Of a DNA stretch of 64,000 bases, positions 53,322 to 62,884 are shown one piece after another. The stretch lies in NCBI GenBank assembly GCA_963677785.2, contig CAXXDH010000003.1, positions 2,046,001 to 2,110,000 of the forward strand. Direction: 5' to 3'. Made by a program: the position numbers and the translations under genes. This DNA comes from G963665495 sp963677785 (GTDB lineage: Bacteria; Desulfobacterota; Desulfovibrionia; Desulfovibrionales; Desulfovibrionaceae). Position 1 is the first letter of the stretch, and each line of letters starts with the position of its first letter. Below the pieces are notes generated by a model. That model was not told the origin of the DNA, did not search any database, and saw nothing but the letters and a program-made list of their open reading frames with translations.

Positions 53322-56300
53322 GCCGGTTCCTCCAATGGAATTTCAATGCGAATCCGTGTCCCTTTGCCCGGTCTGGATTCGATTTCGTAACTGCCGCCCA
53401 TGAGTTCGACCCGTTCGCGCATGCCGATGATTCCCATACGCCTGTCACTCAAGGCCAGTGGAAGTCGGCTGTCCATGTCGAATCCTTTTCCCTCGTCCTG
53501 AATACGGAGGATGAGGTCGGGGTACGTATACGCCATACGCACGATTATTCTTTGCGCCTCCCCATGCAACAAGGCGTTGCGCAAGGCTTCCTGGACGACA
53601 CGAAAAAGGTTGATCGAAACATCCGGAGGGAGAGTCAGCGATTGCACTCCCGCAAAAAAGCACTCCACTTTCAGTCCATGTTCCACGGAGAAATCCGCAG
53701 CATACTGCTCTATCGCGTTGGCCAGGCCCAACTGATCGAGTCCCGGCGGTCTGAGGTCGTAGCAAATGGAGCGGATGCTTTTCACTCCTTCCAAAAGCTT
53801 GCGTGACAGCTGTGAAAAGGCAACAGCATCAGGATGCATTTTCTTTTGTTCGTCACAGTACAGTTTGAGGCTAAGCAACTCCTGGGCAATGTTGTCGTGC
53901 AATTCGCGGGAAATGTGCTGCCGCTCGCGTTCCTGAATATTGAGCAGTTCGGCGTGATAGTTGCGAAGCTGCCGTTCCGTCAGCCGCAAGTTGCTGAACA
54001 GTTCGGCATTTACCAGAGAAATAGCGGCCTGGGCGCATAAAATGTCCAATACTGCCTGCCGTTCGGCAGTGAACGCGTCAAGGGAGAGGTCATTTTCGAG
54101 GTAGAGAAAGCCTTGAGGTTCCCCCCGATGTACCAAGGGCTTGCAGAGTACGGATTTGGCCTGGGCAGCATCCCCATGAGAACCATGTGAAAATCTCGCG
54201 TCTTGAGCGAGATTTCCCACTGTGATCTTCTCGTTGGTGCGTCGCACATAGCGCACAATGGAAAAAAGTCTCGGATCTACGTTCTGCTCAAGGTCTGAGG
54301 AACAACCGTCAGGCTTTATGGCCATGAGAACAAGGTCACGACCTTGCTCTCGGACAAAAGCCGCTTTCGTGGCGCCCGCGTACTGCATTGTCAAATTTAA
54401 AAAAGTCGCCATGAAATTGTTCAGTTCAAGAGGCTCCGAGAGCGCACGTGCCGCCTTGAGAATAGTATGCATATCCAAATGCGGCTCAAAAACGTCTTTT
54501 TCATTGATGACGGACTTTGGAGGGAAAATGTCGGGATGGGCCGCCTCCAGCAAGGTTGCTTTGTTTTTCGCCCTGGTTTGTCGATAAGCATTGTGTGCTT
54601 CTTGCCAATAGACGGTTGCAATTTCACGATTGCCTCGTTCCATCCAAAAGTGGGCGGTAAGTTCATTGGCCAATGCGAACGCAAGCATCGAGCCTGTGGC
54701 CTTGGCTTCGGCCATTGCCAGCTCATAATGCTCAAAGGCTTCCAAAGAGTCGGACGTGATACGAATGCGTTCCGCCTCTACGAGCAAGATAAAAGGTGTA
54801 AACAAGTCGCGATTGATGGTGCGGTAAATATTCAGCTTTTCCAGAAGGGCTTCAAGATAAGACGCGTGCGAGTGCCTTTCTATTGGCTCGGCGGAAGACG
54901 CCAGCTGCGCGTGGTTCAGGCAGGTAAACACAATGGTCAGAGGCCAAACCAAAGGAATGGTATGGGCGACTGACATTCTGGCTTCAAAATCTATGCGTTT
55001 AGTGGCCTCTTGGGCGGAAACAAAGTCCCCCTGCATGTAATGATCGAACAACGTTATAAACTTGAGAAAAAACTGTTCCGAAGGATCTTTTACCTTTTCA
55101 ATGTCTTTTTCCAGCTGTTGATACGAAAGGAGCGATTCGATAGGTTCTTTGTTTTCAGGTAGATCGGAACACAGTCGATCAAGTAGTAATTCATAAGTTG
55201 CGTATCCGTTGAGATAAATAGTTATATTTCTGGCCAGCAGAAATTTTTTTATGTCACGGATCGTATTCAATGAGTTTTCTAAGTCCCAGGAATATGCAAA
55301 ATTTTTAGATGTATTGACTGAAATTTCAGAAATAATCAGTAGCAAAAATGAAGCACATGATTTGCAGAAGGATTGTATTTTTTTATGGACATTGTCATGG
55401 ACTGGAAGAAATTTTTTGTTCAGGCAAAATGAGTTCAAAATCATCAGACCGTAAAATGACCCGTAATCCATCTTTACACTCATGCAGTAGGTACTGATTG
55501 ATTTTACACCCTGCTCATAAAATTGGCACTCGTTGTAAGCGATTGCCTCAAGGTAGAAGTAAAGAAGGATACTTGAAAAGGCTGCTGATGTAGCCCCATG
55601 CTCAAGAACCAGATTCACGGCAAGGCTAATCAGCCACATCCAAAATGGTTGATTCCTGCCTGCACTCATTGGGGCCAGGTATCCGATAATTTGCAGGATC
55701 AAAAGAGATACAGGATCGCGCATGGGCGGTCCGTCCAGAAAATAGCGAACTCCTTTTTCCTTGATTGCGGCATTGATTTTTTCGCGCAAAGCCAGATTGG
55801 CAGCTTCGAGGTCTTCCGGAGGGGGATAGCCCAGAGGGATAAGCACTTGCACACTTGCCTCAAAGGCCATGGGGAATTCCGAGGCAATGACAAAACGCTG
55901 CACACGAAGGGACAACAACTGGGCCTTGATGGTCTGATCGTTTGCCCGTGCTAAAAAAGTGTCCAATAATTTGTCCGCAAGTTCCATATCCGCTATTGCC
56001 AGCGCTGCTTCGATATTGGCAAAAGCGCATCTCCAGCCCAGATCAGGCTCGCTGTTCCAATATTTTTCAGCATACAGTTCCATAGCGAAATGGGCATACT
56101 CCCAAAAAGCCTGATATGCCGTGGAGGTGCTGGCTCTGTCTGCCGCTTGGAGCACCACAGTTATGACATCAAGCCGCTCTTGCGTATCTGTCAACAGACT
56201 GTGAGTTGATATGAAGTGATCCGCCACTTCAAAAATGCGTTCTTCAAGAGATTTTTTATCAAGGAACTGAAAAAGAGCACGGGCAATCTGCAGGTGTGTT

Positions 56301-58384
56301 TTCTGACGCAACGTCGTGCCAAGTCTGCTGTAAACGGCTTCTTGAATCTGGTCATGGGCAAAGGAAAATTTTTTTTGTTTTCCAGAGCCTGAAATAGAGC
56401 CGGCCGCATCGGCTGACTTGATCAAACCTGCTGCAAGTGCCGGTTTAAGCGTATCGACAATTGGGGAAAAATTTTTGGTCGGGCCTGGTCCTGTTGCAAC
56501 AAGGGCCAGAGTCTCCAAGTCGAACGTAGTGCCTATGCATGAGGCCAGATTGACAATATTTTGCGTATTTGATGGTAGTTCATCAATTTTTCTCAAGAAC
56601 AAACCAATGAGTTCTTCATGCACTTCAAAATTTTCGATCTGTTCGATATTCCAATTCCAGTTGAGACGTTGTTTGTCAAAATTGATAAGTCGATCATGAA
56701 TTATTGATTCCAGATACTGTCTTGTGTAAAGAGGATTTCCTTGTGTCTTTGTTTTTACAACACTGGCAAGTTCCCAAAGAGAAACATCCAATGAATGCAA
56801 TGCATATGAGAGCAGTATATGGATGTTATCAATTTCCAAAGGAGCCAGTGCGATAGTTGCAACAGATGATTTTTTTCCCCAACGCAGCAAAAGATACGAT
56901 AGAGGATGTGATAAATCGATTTCATTATCTCGATAGCAAGCAATGAGAAGGAAATGATTTTGGGGCAGATTGTCGATAATCAACTCAAAAAGATCTATGC
57001 TTGCTGAATCAAGCCACTGTAAATCATCTAAAAAAAAGACTAATGGATCCGCTTTTTCACAACAAAGTCTGAGAAATATCTGGAATGCACTTGTAAAACG
57101 GACCAAGGCCTCTTGGGCTCCGGTTGGAGGTAGTTCAGGCAGTTTCCCCAGTACCAATTCCACCTCTGGAGCAAAGTCGGTTATTGCTTTGCCCATGGAT
57201 TCCAGGTTGCCAAGAAGATGCGTACGCCAGTTTTCAAACGTATCATTATCCAGTGCTGTCAAACATCGCGCCAGTTGATTAAATGCATGAACAAACCCGC
57301 TGTAGGGTACTTCCTTGCGCAATTGTTCGTATTTGCCGCTAATAAAAATGCCTTTTTCTCTGGCCACGGTCTCTTCAAGAGTTTTGACCAAGGCTGTTTT
57401 GCCAATCCCGGCACTTCCCTTGACGAATACTATCCGTGACTCCCCCTGGCAGGCCTCAGTATATATTTTGCGAAGAATATGCTGCTCTTTTTCTCTCCCG
57501 AACAAGATGTCAGGAATACGAAAAACATGGGGCACATCCCTTGAACAGAGTTTGCCCATTGCCGGCGCATGCTGTTGCATTTCTTGTAAACAGCTGCGTA
57601 AGTCATAGGCCGCGCCCCAAGCGCTTTGATATCGCTCTTCGGGATCTTTTCGGAGCAATTTGTCTACGATTTTAGATAGTGTTTCAGGTACTGCAGCAAT
57701 CTTATGCAAAGATACGGGCTGTTGAGCAAGATGCGCATGCAATAGTTCAAGGGGGTCATGGTACTCAAAGGGGAATTCGCCGGAGATCAACTTGTACAGC
57801 AAAAGCCCCAGGACATAGAGGTCGGCGCGGTAGTCTACCATTCTGTCCATACGGCCGGTTTGTTCGGGAGAATACCAGCAATGCCTTGGGCAAAAAATAT
57901 CAGCGTCTGGTATTTTGAAGGCAATATTTGCCTCAGTGGAGCTGTTGAAAAAATTTATGAGCTTGATTTGATCTGTGACCGGATCAAAAAGCACATTCTC
58001 GGGAGCCAGTCCCAAAAAAATAACACCTGCCAAATGGAGATGACCGAGTCCTTCAGCAAGCTGATTGCCAATGGCAAGAGCACGCTCAATGGGCAGCGAG
58101 GCGGCTAAATGATCATTTAGTGGAACACCGGAAAAGGATTCGAATACGGCAACCGATTTGTCCTCCAGTTTGAGCAGTTCTTTTGGTTGAAGGATATGCG
58201 AGGATTGAATTTGTTTGAGAATGCCATACTCGTATTCGAGACGATCACAAGCGGAAGGGGCTGCATCCGGAACGGATTGCTTCAGGAGTATATGTTCACC
58301 TTGTTTTGTAACCCCTCGCCATAATTCAATACCTGCACCGTGAGTAATCAGTTCGGTATATGTGATTTCGGCAAGGGGTATCAT
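53318..58384 (-). CDS. Giant sensor kinase: pseudokinase-ATPase-TPR-GAF-histidine kinase
   Basis: This 1688-residue cytoplasmic protein starts with a serine/threonine-kinase fold (residues ~5-275) whose catalytic HRD motif reads FLG and whose DFG aspartate is asparagine (INFFN), so it is probably inactive. An AAA_16-type ATPase follows (Walker A KGSAGIGKTAL; LVFFLDDLQWLD as Walker B). A long helical TPR-like region comes next, then a GAF domain (~1280-1440), a HisKA_3 dimerisation domain (RQHISRELHDNIAQELLSLK) and an HATPase domain with DEGKGFD. It pairs with the response regulator it overlaps. The ribosome site is weak. IS66 sits 58 bases upstream, so its original promoter is displaced. Confidence 0.92.
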   Translation of the reverse strand: MIPLAEITYTELITHGAGIELWRGVTKQGEHILLKQSVPDAAPSACDRLEYEYGILKQIQSSHILQPKELLKLEDKSVAVFESFSGVPLNDHLAASLPIERALAIGNQLAEGLGHLHLAGVIFLGLAPENVLFDPVTDQIKLINFFNSSTEANIAFKIPDADIFCPRHCWYSPEQTGRMDRMVDYRADLYVLGLLLYKLISGEFPFEYHDPLELLHAHLAQQPVSLHKIAAVPETLSKIVDKLLRKDPEERYQSAWGAAYDLRSCLQEMQQHAPAMGKLCSRDVPHVFRIPDILFGREKEQHILRKIYTEACQGESRIVFVKGSAGIGKTALVKTLEETVAREKGIFISGKYEQLRKEVPYSGFVHAFNQLARCLTALDNDTFENWRTHLLGNLESMGKAITDFAPEVELVLGKLPELPPTGAQEALVRFTSAFQIFLRLCCEKADPLVFFLDDLQWLDSASIDLFELIIDNLPQNHFLLIACYRDNEIDLSHPLSYLLLRWGKKSSVATIALAPLEIDNIHILLSYALHSLDVSLWELASVVKTKTQGNPLYTRQYLESIIHDRLINFDKQRLNWNWNIEQIENFEVHEELIGLFLRKIDELPSNTQNIVNLASCIGTTFDLETLALVATGPGPTKNFSPIVDTLKPALAAGLIKSADAAGSISGSGKQKKFSFAHDQIQEAVYSRLGTTLRQKTHLQIARALFQFLDKKSLEERIFEVADHFISTHSLLTDTQERLDVITVVLQAADRASTSTAYQAFWEYAHFAMELYAEKYWNSEPDLGWRCAFANIEAALAIADMELADKLLDTFLARANDQTIKAQLLSLRVQRFVIASEFPMAFEASVQVLIPLGYPPPEDLEAANLALREKINAAIKEKGVRYFLDGPPMRDPVSLLILQIIGYLAPMSAGRNQPFWMWLISLAVNLVLEHGATSAAFSSILLYFYLEAIAYNECQFYEQGVKSISTYCMSVKMDYGSFYGLMILNSFCLNKKFLPVHDNVHKKIQSFCKSCASFLLLIISEISVNTSKNFAYSWDLENSLNTIRDIKKFLLARNITIYLNGYATYELLLDRLCSDLPENKEPIESLLSYQQLEKDIEKVKDPSEQFFLKFITLFDHYMQGDFVSAQEATKRIDFEARMSVAHTIPLVWPLTIVFTCLNHAQLASSAEPIERHSHASYLEALLEKLNIYRTINRDLFTPFILLVEAERIRITSDSLEAFEHYELAMAEAKATGSMLAFALANELTAHFWMERGNREIATVYWQEAHNAYRQTRAKNKATLLEAAHPDIFPPKSVINEKDVFEPHLDMHTILKAARALSEPLELNNFMATFLNLTMQYAGATKAAFVREQGRDLVLMAIKPDGCSSDLEQNVDPRLFSIVRYVRRTNEKITVGNLAQDARFSHGSHGDAAQAKSVLCKPLVHRGEPQGFLYLENDLSLDAFTAERQAVLDILCAQAAISLVNAELFSNLRLTERQLRNYHAELLNIQERERQHISRELHDNIAQELLSLKLYCDEQKKMHPDAVAFSQLSRKLLEGVKSIRSICYDLRPPGLDQLGLANAIEQYAADFSVEHGLKVECFFAGVQSLTLPPDVSINLFRVVQEALRNALLHGEAQRIIVRMAYTYPDLILRIQDEGKGFDMDSRLPLALSDRRMGIIGMRERVELMGGSYEIESRPGKGTRIRIEIPLEEPA

Positions 58385-58433
58385 ATGGCAATTTCAAATT
58401 TATACACAGAAGGTTGACGATGATTATCTACAA

Positions 58434-58441
58434 GATAGTTT
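58434..58441 (+). repeat. Left target-site duplication of the IS66 element
   Basis: GATAGTTT is repeated exactly at 59891-59898. Eight-base duplications are typical of IS66. Confidence 0.9.
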
Positions 58442-59890
58442 GTAAGCGATCACAGGGTCTAGATTTTTTCTAAACAATGCTTATTTTACTTTTTATGAAG
58501 TCATTGATCCCAAGTATCAAGCTCCTCACCTCGGAAGTACTCGAAAAGACGCCAGAACCTGTCCTCGTGGTGCTTGCGGAATTTAGTGACGCGCTCAAAG
58601 TGCTTCAGAAACGTGTTGAACACTTGGAAGCCCGTTTGAACCAAAATTCAGATAACTCTAATAAGCCTCCATCCTCAGACAATCCGTTTAAAAAATCCAT
58701 CCCCCAAGCGAAGAAGCAAGCCAAAAGGCGCAATCGCAAAGGCTCGCGCCAACAGTGCCTGCGGCCAACCGAAGTCGTTGAGCTGCTTCCAGGCGTATGC
58801 AAGTGCGGCTGCCACGAAATAACCGATGCCGAGCCTTACTACATCCACCAGGTCATCGAATTTCCGGAGATCAAACTCAATGTCCGCCATATTATTCTTT
58901 ATCGCGGTCGGTGTGCTCGATGCGCCAGTATGAACAAGGCGCTAATTCCCTGCGAGCAGCGTAGTGGTTATGGCCCCCGGCTTTCGGCCATGATCGCCGA
59001 AATGGTGGGCACGCAGGCCGACAGCCGCCGGGTTGTCCAAAATTTTTGCACCTCGGTATTGGATCTGCCTATCAGCCTGGGCGGCATTCAAAAGATCCTT
59101 GACCGCGTATCCACCGCTATTGAACCTCATTATGAGGTCATTGGCGACATCGCGCATAACGCCCCTGTCAATCATGTGGACGAAACGTCCTGGCGGCGTA
59201 ACGGCAAGCTTACCTGGCTTTGGGTCATGGGAAACGCGCTCGTCGCGTACTTCAAGGTCCATGATGAACGATCGAAAAAGGCGTTCGAAGAATTCAGGGG
59301 CGCTTGGAACGGCATTCTTGTCAGCGATGACTACGGGCTGTATCGAAAATGGACCGGCCAGAGGCAATCCTGTCTGGCACATCTGATCCGCAGGGCAAAA
59401 GCGCTTTCCGAACGCAAGGACGCACGCGTCGCCAACTGCGGAAGATGGGCGCATAAGGAGTTGCAACGTTTGTGTCATATGGCCAATGAACCGCCCTCTG
59501 TGGGCGAGTGGAACATGTTTTACGCCCGTTTCATTCGCCTGACCTCCAAATACGGCGCCGATAAAAATGAAGCCGGGGCGTTCACTCGTCGACTGCGGCA
59601 AGAGATGGCGAATTTGTGGCTGTTCCTTGAGGTGGAAGGCGTCGAACCGACGAACAATTATGCCGAACGCCTGCTTCGGTTCGCGGTAACCTGGCGCAAA
59701 TCGAGCTTTGGCTCGGCCAGTGAGAAAGGAGAACGTTGGACAGAACGCATCCTTTCCCTGCGCCACACATGTCAGCTCAAGACCAAACGCACCTACCCAG
59801 TGCTGGTGGATGCTATGTGCGCGTACTTTCATGGGCAACAGCCAGACCTCGCATGGATTCATGCGGGGATGTGACCCCGTGATCGGTTAC
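58442..59890 (+). mobile_element. IS66-family insertion sequence
   Basis: Terminal inverted repeats GTAAGCGATCACAGGGTC (58442-58459) and its near complement at 59873-59890 agree at 16 of 18 positions and enclose a single transposase gene. Perfect 8-bp target duplications flank it. Length is 1449 bases, the short form lacking the accessory tnpA and tnpB genes. Confidence 0.93.
58477..59874 (+). CDS. IS66-family transposase
   Basis: This 465-residue transposase has an N-terminal coiled region (EARLNQNSDNSNKPPSSDNP, the usual LZ-Gln-Asn signature), a zinc-binding CKCGC segment with CARC, and the DDE core: HVDETSW, VSDDYG and EPTNNYAERLLR. The length is normal for the single-gene type and there is no disruption. 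A second ATG at 58495 could be the true start. Confidence 0.92.
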   Translation: MLILLFMKSLIPSIKLLTSEVLEKTPEPVLVVLAEFSDALKVLQKRVEHLEARLNQNSDNSNKPPSSDNPFKKSIPQAKKQAKRRNRKGSRQQCLRPTEVVELLPGVCKCGCHEITDAEPYYIHQVIEFPEIKLNVRHIILYRGRCARCASMNKALIPCEQRSGYGPRLSAMIAEMVGTQADSRRVVQNFCTSVLDLPISLGGIQKILDRVSTAIEPHYEVIGDIAHNAPVNHVDETSWRRNGKLTWLWVMGNALVAYFKVHDERSKKAFEEFRGAWNGILVSDDYGLYRKWTGQRQSCLAHLIRRAKALSERKDARVANCGRWAHKELQRLCHMANEPPSVGEWNMFYARFIRLTSKYGADKNEAGAFTRRLRQEMANLWLFLEVEGVEPTNNYAERLLRFAVTWRKSSFGSASEKGERWTERILSLRHTCQLKTKRTYPVLVDAMCAYFHGQQPDLAWIHAGM

Positions 59891-59898
59891 GATAGTTT

Positions 59899-60020
59899 TT
59901 GTCTTCGAGGTTAGTTTGACATTGTAGATAATTGTCTTTAAAAATATCGACTATTAAATGTTGTTTAACAACTTTGTTCTAGCAGCACAATGGTAAGGGC
60001 AGGACTCTTGTGGCGTTCTC
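59899..60020. other. Remnant of pre-insertion DNA between the two IS elements
   Basis: This short segment without a gene contains the imperfect palindrome GTTGTTTAACAAC near 59962. It probably belonged to the upstream region of the large kinase gene before both insertions. Confidence 0.5.
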
Positions 60021-60029
60021 CCTAATTTT

Positions 60030-61361
60030 GGTCCTTCCGGGTTTGTCGTGGGTAGCGGCATAATGTAGGCGATTTCCAGGAGGAGATCGCCGATGAGAGA
60101 TGTTGATCTTTACGGACAGATTTTGGGTGTCAAGAGCCCTTGGTTTGTAGACAAAGTTGACTTGAAAACGTCTGAAGGCCGTGTGGATATTTGGCTCGAG
60201 CATAAGAGCAAGGTGCTTTGGACTTGTCCGGAATGCGGCAAGGAACTGACTTGCCGGGATCATGTGGAAGAAAGGATTTGGCGGCATTTGGATACGTGCC
60301 AGTTCAAAACCTTCATCCATGCAAGGATCCCCCGAGTGAATTGCCCCGAGCATGGCGTCAAGCAGGTCAAGGTCTTTTGGGCGGAGCCTGGTTCGCGTTT
60401 TACCTTGCTCATGGAAAGGTTGATCATCGATGTTCTGAAAGAATGCTCGACTGTCGAAGGCGCCCGCAAACTGATGCGTATCTCATGGGATCAGGCTTGG
60501 GGCGTTATGGAAAGAGCTGTCCGACGAGGCATGGCACGAAAGGAACAGCGCAAAATCAGCTACATCGGAGTCGACGAAAAGGCTTTCCGGAAAGGACATA
60601 GCTATATGACGGTTGTCTGCGACTTGCTGCGAGGTACGGTTGAATATGTTGCCGAGGAACGCAAAAAGGCAAGCCTTGAAGAATATTACAAACAGTTGAA
60701 CGACGAACAGCTCAAGGCAATCAAGGCTGTATCAATGGACATGTGGCCGGCATACTTCCTGGCCACCAAGGAAAACGTACCCGATGCAGCAGGTAAAATC
60801 GTATTCGACCGTTTCCACATCATGCAGCATGTAGGGGAAGCCGTGGATAAAGTACGCCGCCAGGAACATAAGGCGCTGATGGCTGAAGCAAACGAAATTT
60901 TGAAAGGCAGCAGATACTTGTGGTTATACGCTGAGGAGAACCTCTCGGACTCCCAACGACCGCGCCTGGAGGAACTCAAGAAATCGAATCTGAAGACGGG
61001 CAAAGCCTGGGCCATGAAAGAGAGTCTTCGCGGACTGTGGGACTATCTGTCTGTTGGGTGGGCCAAGCGTTTTCTGAAGAAATGGTGTTCTTGGGCCAAA
61101 CGCTCGAAGCTCGAGCCTATGGGCAAAGTGGCGAACATGCTCATGGATCACATGGACAACATCGTGACCTTTTGTCGGCATCGCGTGACAAACGCTGTTG
61201 CGGAGGGGCTGAACAGCAAGATCATGTCCATCAAACGCCGAGCTTGTGGCTACAGCAATAAGGAGCATTTCAAAACAGCGATTTACTTCTTTTGTGGCGG
61301 GCTAAAACTCTACCCGGAGATTAGCAAGACTGGGGCCACCCACTGAGTTTCCGGAAGGACC
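60030..61361 (+). mobile_element. ISL3-family insertion sequence
   Basis: The ends GGTCCTTCCGG (60030-60040) and CCGGAAGGACC (61351-61361) are perfect inverted repeats, extended by GTGGGT/ACCCAC further in. CCTAATTTT is present on both flanks (60021-60029 and 61362-61370), matching the 8-bp duplication of ISL3 plus one chance base. Length is 1332 bases. Confidence 0.92.
60093..61346 (+). CDS. ISL3-family transposase
   Basis: This 417-residue protein has an N-terminal zinc finger (CPECGKELTCRDH with NCPEHG), an HTH region, then the ISL3 DDE core with IGVDEKAFRKG, SMDMWPAYF and FDRFHIMQHV, and the last acidic residue in NAVAEGLNSKI. The ATG at 60093 has AGGAGGAG upstream. It is intact. Confidence 0.93.
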   Translation: MRDVDLYGQILGVKSPWFVDKVDLKTSEGRVDIWLEHKSKVLWTCPECGKELTCRDHVEERIWRHLDTCQFKTFIHARIPRVNCPEHGVKQVKVFWAEPGSRFTLLMERLIIDVLKECSTVEGARKLMRISWDQAWGVMERAVRRGMARKEQRKISYIGVDEKAFRKGHSYMTVVCDLLRGTVEYVAEERKKASLEEYYKQLNDEQLKAIKAVSMDMWPAYFLATKENVPDAAGKIVFDRFHIMQHVGEAVDKVRRQEHKALMAEANEILKGSRYLWLYAEENLSDSQRPRLEELKKSNLKTGKAWAMKESLRGLWDYLSVGWAKRFLKKWCSWAKRSKLEPMGKVANMLMDHMDNIVTFCRHRVTNAVAEGLNSKIMSIKRRACGYSNKEHFKTAIYFFCGGLKLYPEISKTGATH

Positions 61362-61498
61362 CCTAATTTTATGGCAACTAGCCGGTCAGCCACTAAATCC
61401 CCGCTTTTGGCCTGAAAATCCCCGAAAATGTCCACTTCAGGTTGACCAGTGTTTTTGAATTGTTCAATAATACCTATGTGTTATTTTATAGGTTGTCT

Positions 61499-61554
61499 GG
61501 CATGGCATTCAAGAGGTCGTGGGTTCGATTCCCTCCAGCTCCACCAGAAATTTC
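61499..61554 (+). repeat. Right attachment site (tmRNA-type 3' end)
   Basis: This is the 56-bp identical copy of 23819-23874 and marks the right end of the island. It is preceded by unrelated sequence, so it is not part of a complete tmRNA. Confidence 0.85.
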
Positions 61555-61556
61555 AA

Positions 61557-61589
61557 GGGTTTATGACGACAAGTCATAAACCCTTTTTT
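61557..61589 (+). terminator. Strong intrinsic terminator after the right attachment site
   Basis: GGGTTTATGAC pairs perfectly with GTCATAAACCC around GACAA, followed by six Ts. It differs in sequence from the left terminator, as expected if the crossover lies in the repeat. Confidence 0.88.
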
Positions 61590-61771
61590 CGTTTTTACGG
61601 TTTGCGGTACCAGTTTGGTACCACTTATTGAGATTTTTCTGTGAAGTTGGGGTGGATTGGTTTCAGGATGTTTCAGATTGGGAAAAAATCTCTACGTAAA
61701 CAAAGTGTTTAGATTTATTTTATTAGTATTATTTCATAAAATGGTATGGTTAACAAGGGAGGATAGTAATA

Positions 61772-62737
61772 ATGCAATCCAATGCTTTATATTACCCTTA
61801 TATCGATGTGCCAAATGAAAAATGGTTGCTACATACACTTCTCTATTGGGAAAAGTTGTATTCAATAGTCCCTATTAAATATTATTATGAGCCAGAACTG
61901 CATTCTTTATTTATGCAACGACTTCTGCAAGAAAATTTAGTGGTGCCGATTGTTCCAAGTCAATATGTAAGGTGCGATGATTTAGCGCTATTTGCAGATA
62001 AAATAGAAGATTATATAAAAGACGGTAACCCTAAAATTAATTTAAAGAGTAAAAATAGATCATGTATTCATGTAGAAAAATTGGGAGATATTGCTTCAAG
62101 GCTTGAATCCCTGGATGTAGTTGAGAATATTGGTAACGGGTGGTTATCTATGCCAAAGAATATTGCAGATTTATTTATGCAATATATTGCTCAAAATATC
62201 TCAAAAAAGTCATCAATTTCTGCAGACGCTATTACCTATAATAATTTTTATAAGTATAACAATAAAAGAACGAATGAAATTCGTAATAATGTTTTAGAAT
62301 TTTTAATTCCAGTTCCAGATGGAACTATATCATTTGAAGATTTGCACAAATTTAAAGAAAAACATCATAAGATATTAGCTAAATTCCGTATGTTTGTAGA
62401 AAATATAATAATTGAGATTCAACAGTTTGTGGATAATGGAGAAAATTATGAGGAAGTAAAAATGTCTGTTTTTAAGCAGATGGATTTTGAAATAAGAGAA
62501 ATTGAAGATGCCATGAAAGGACAATGGAAGAATGTAATCTTAAATAAAATTGTTCCATTATTTACTATAGGTCTCCATTGTTTTTGTGACAATGTGCCAC
62601 CGGAGGTAGATGTCATAGGTATGATCGCACCTTGGTTTGGTGGTAATGAAATAAATTATAGTAGAGAACCGTTGTCGTACTCAGTGTTTGCTCGAAATAA
62701 ACTAAATCTCAAACCGTCATTTACCTTTAGAAAATGA
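61772..62737 (+). CDS. DUF6236-like protein
   Basis: This 321-residue protein begins MQSNALYYPYIDVPNEKWLLHTLLYWEKLYSIVP, the opening pattern of DUF6236 proteins found on accessory elements; their role is unknown. The coding DNA is very AT-rich. GGGAGG lies ten bases before the ATG. No signal peptide or membrane helix is seen. It is just outside the island's right end, so it belongs to the chromosome or a further inserted element. Confidence 0.65.
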   Translation: MQSNALYYPYIDVPNEKWLLHTLLYWEKLYSIVPIKYYYEPELHSLFMQRLLQENLVVPIVPSQYVRCDDLALFADKIEDYIKDGNPKINLKSKNRSCIHVEKLGDIASRLESLDVVENIGNGWLSMPKNIADLFMQYIAQNISKKSSISADAITYNNFYKYNNKRTNEIRNNVLEFLIPVPDGTISFEDLHKFKEKHHKILAKFRMFVENIIIEIQQFVDNGENYEEVKMSVFKQMDFEIREIEDAMKGQWKNVILNKIVPLFTIGLHCFCDNVPPEVDVIGMIAPWFGGNEINYSREPLSYSVFARNKLNLKPSFTFRK

Positions 62738-62884
62738 TAGCAACTCTATATTTATTATGGTTAAAAGATATCTTAAATTTTTTTAGGTTTTTTTCATTCG
62801 TAGAGTTACTAATTGTCGTCCATTTTTAATCGAATTTCTTGTGCATTAAGATATCGTAGAAATAGGTCTTTCGGGGTATAAAAA

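Larger units (their letters stand above)
23819..61554. mobile_element. 37.7-kb genomic island integrated at a tmRNA-type site
   Basis: Two identical 56-bp repeats flank the segment. A tyrosine integrase and an excisionase-like gene sit just inside the left repeat. The left half holds satellite-like replication genes and the right half a peptide/two-component module plus two insertion sequences. Both repeats are followed by intrinsic terminators. Base composition within the island is patchy, suggesting assembly in several steps. Confidence 0.85.
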
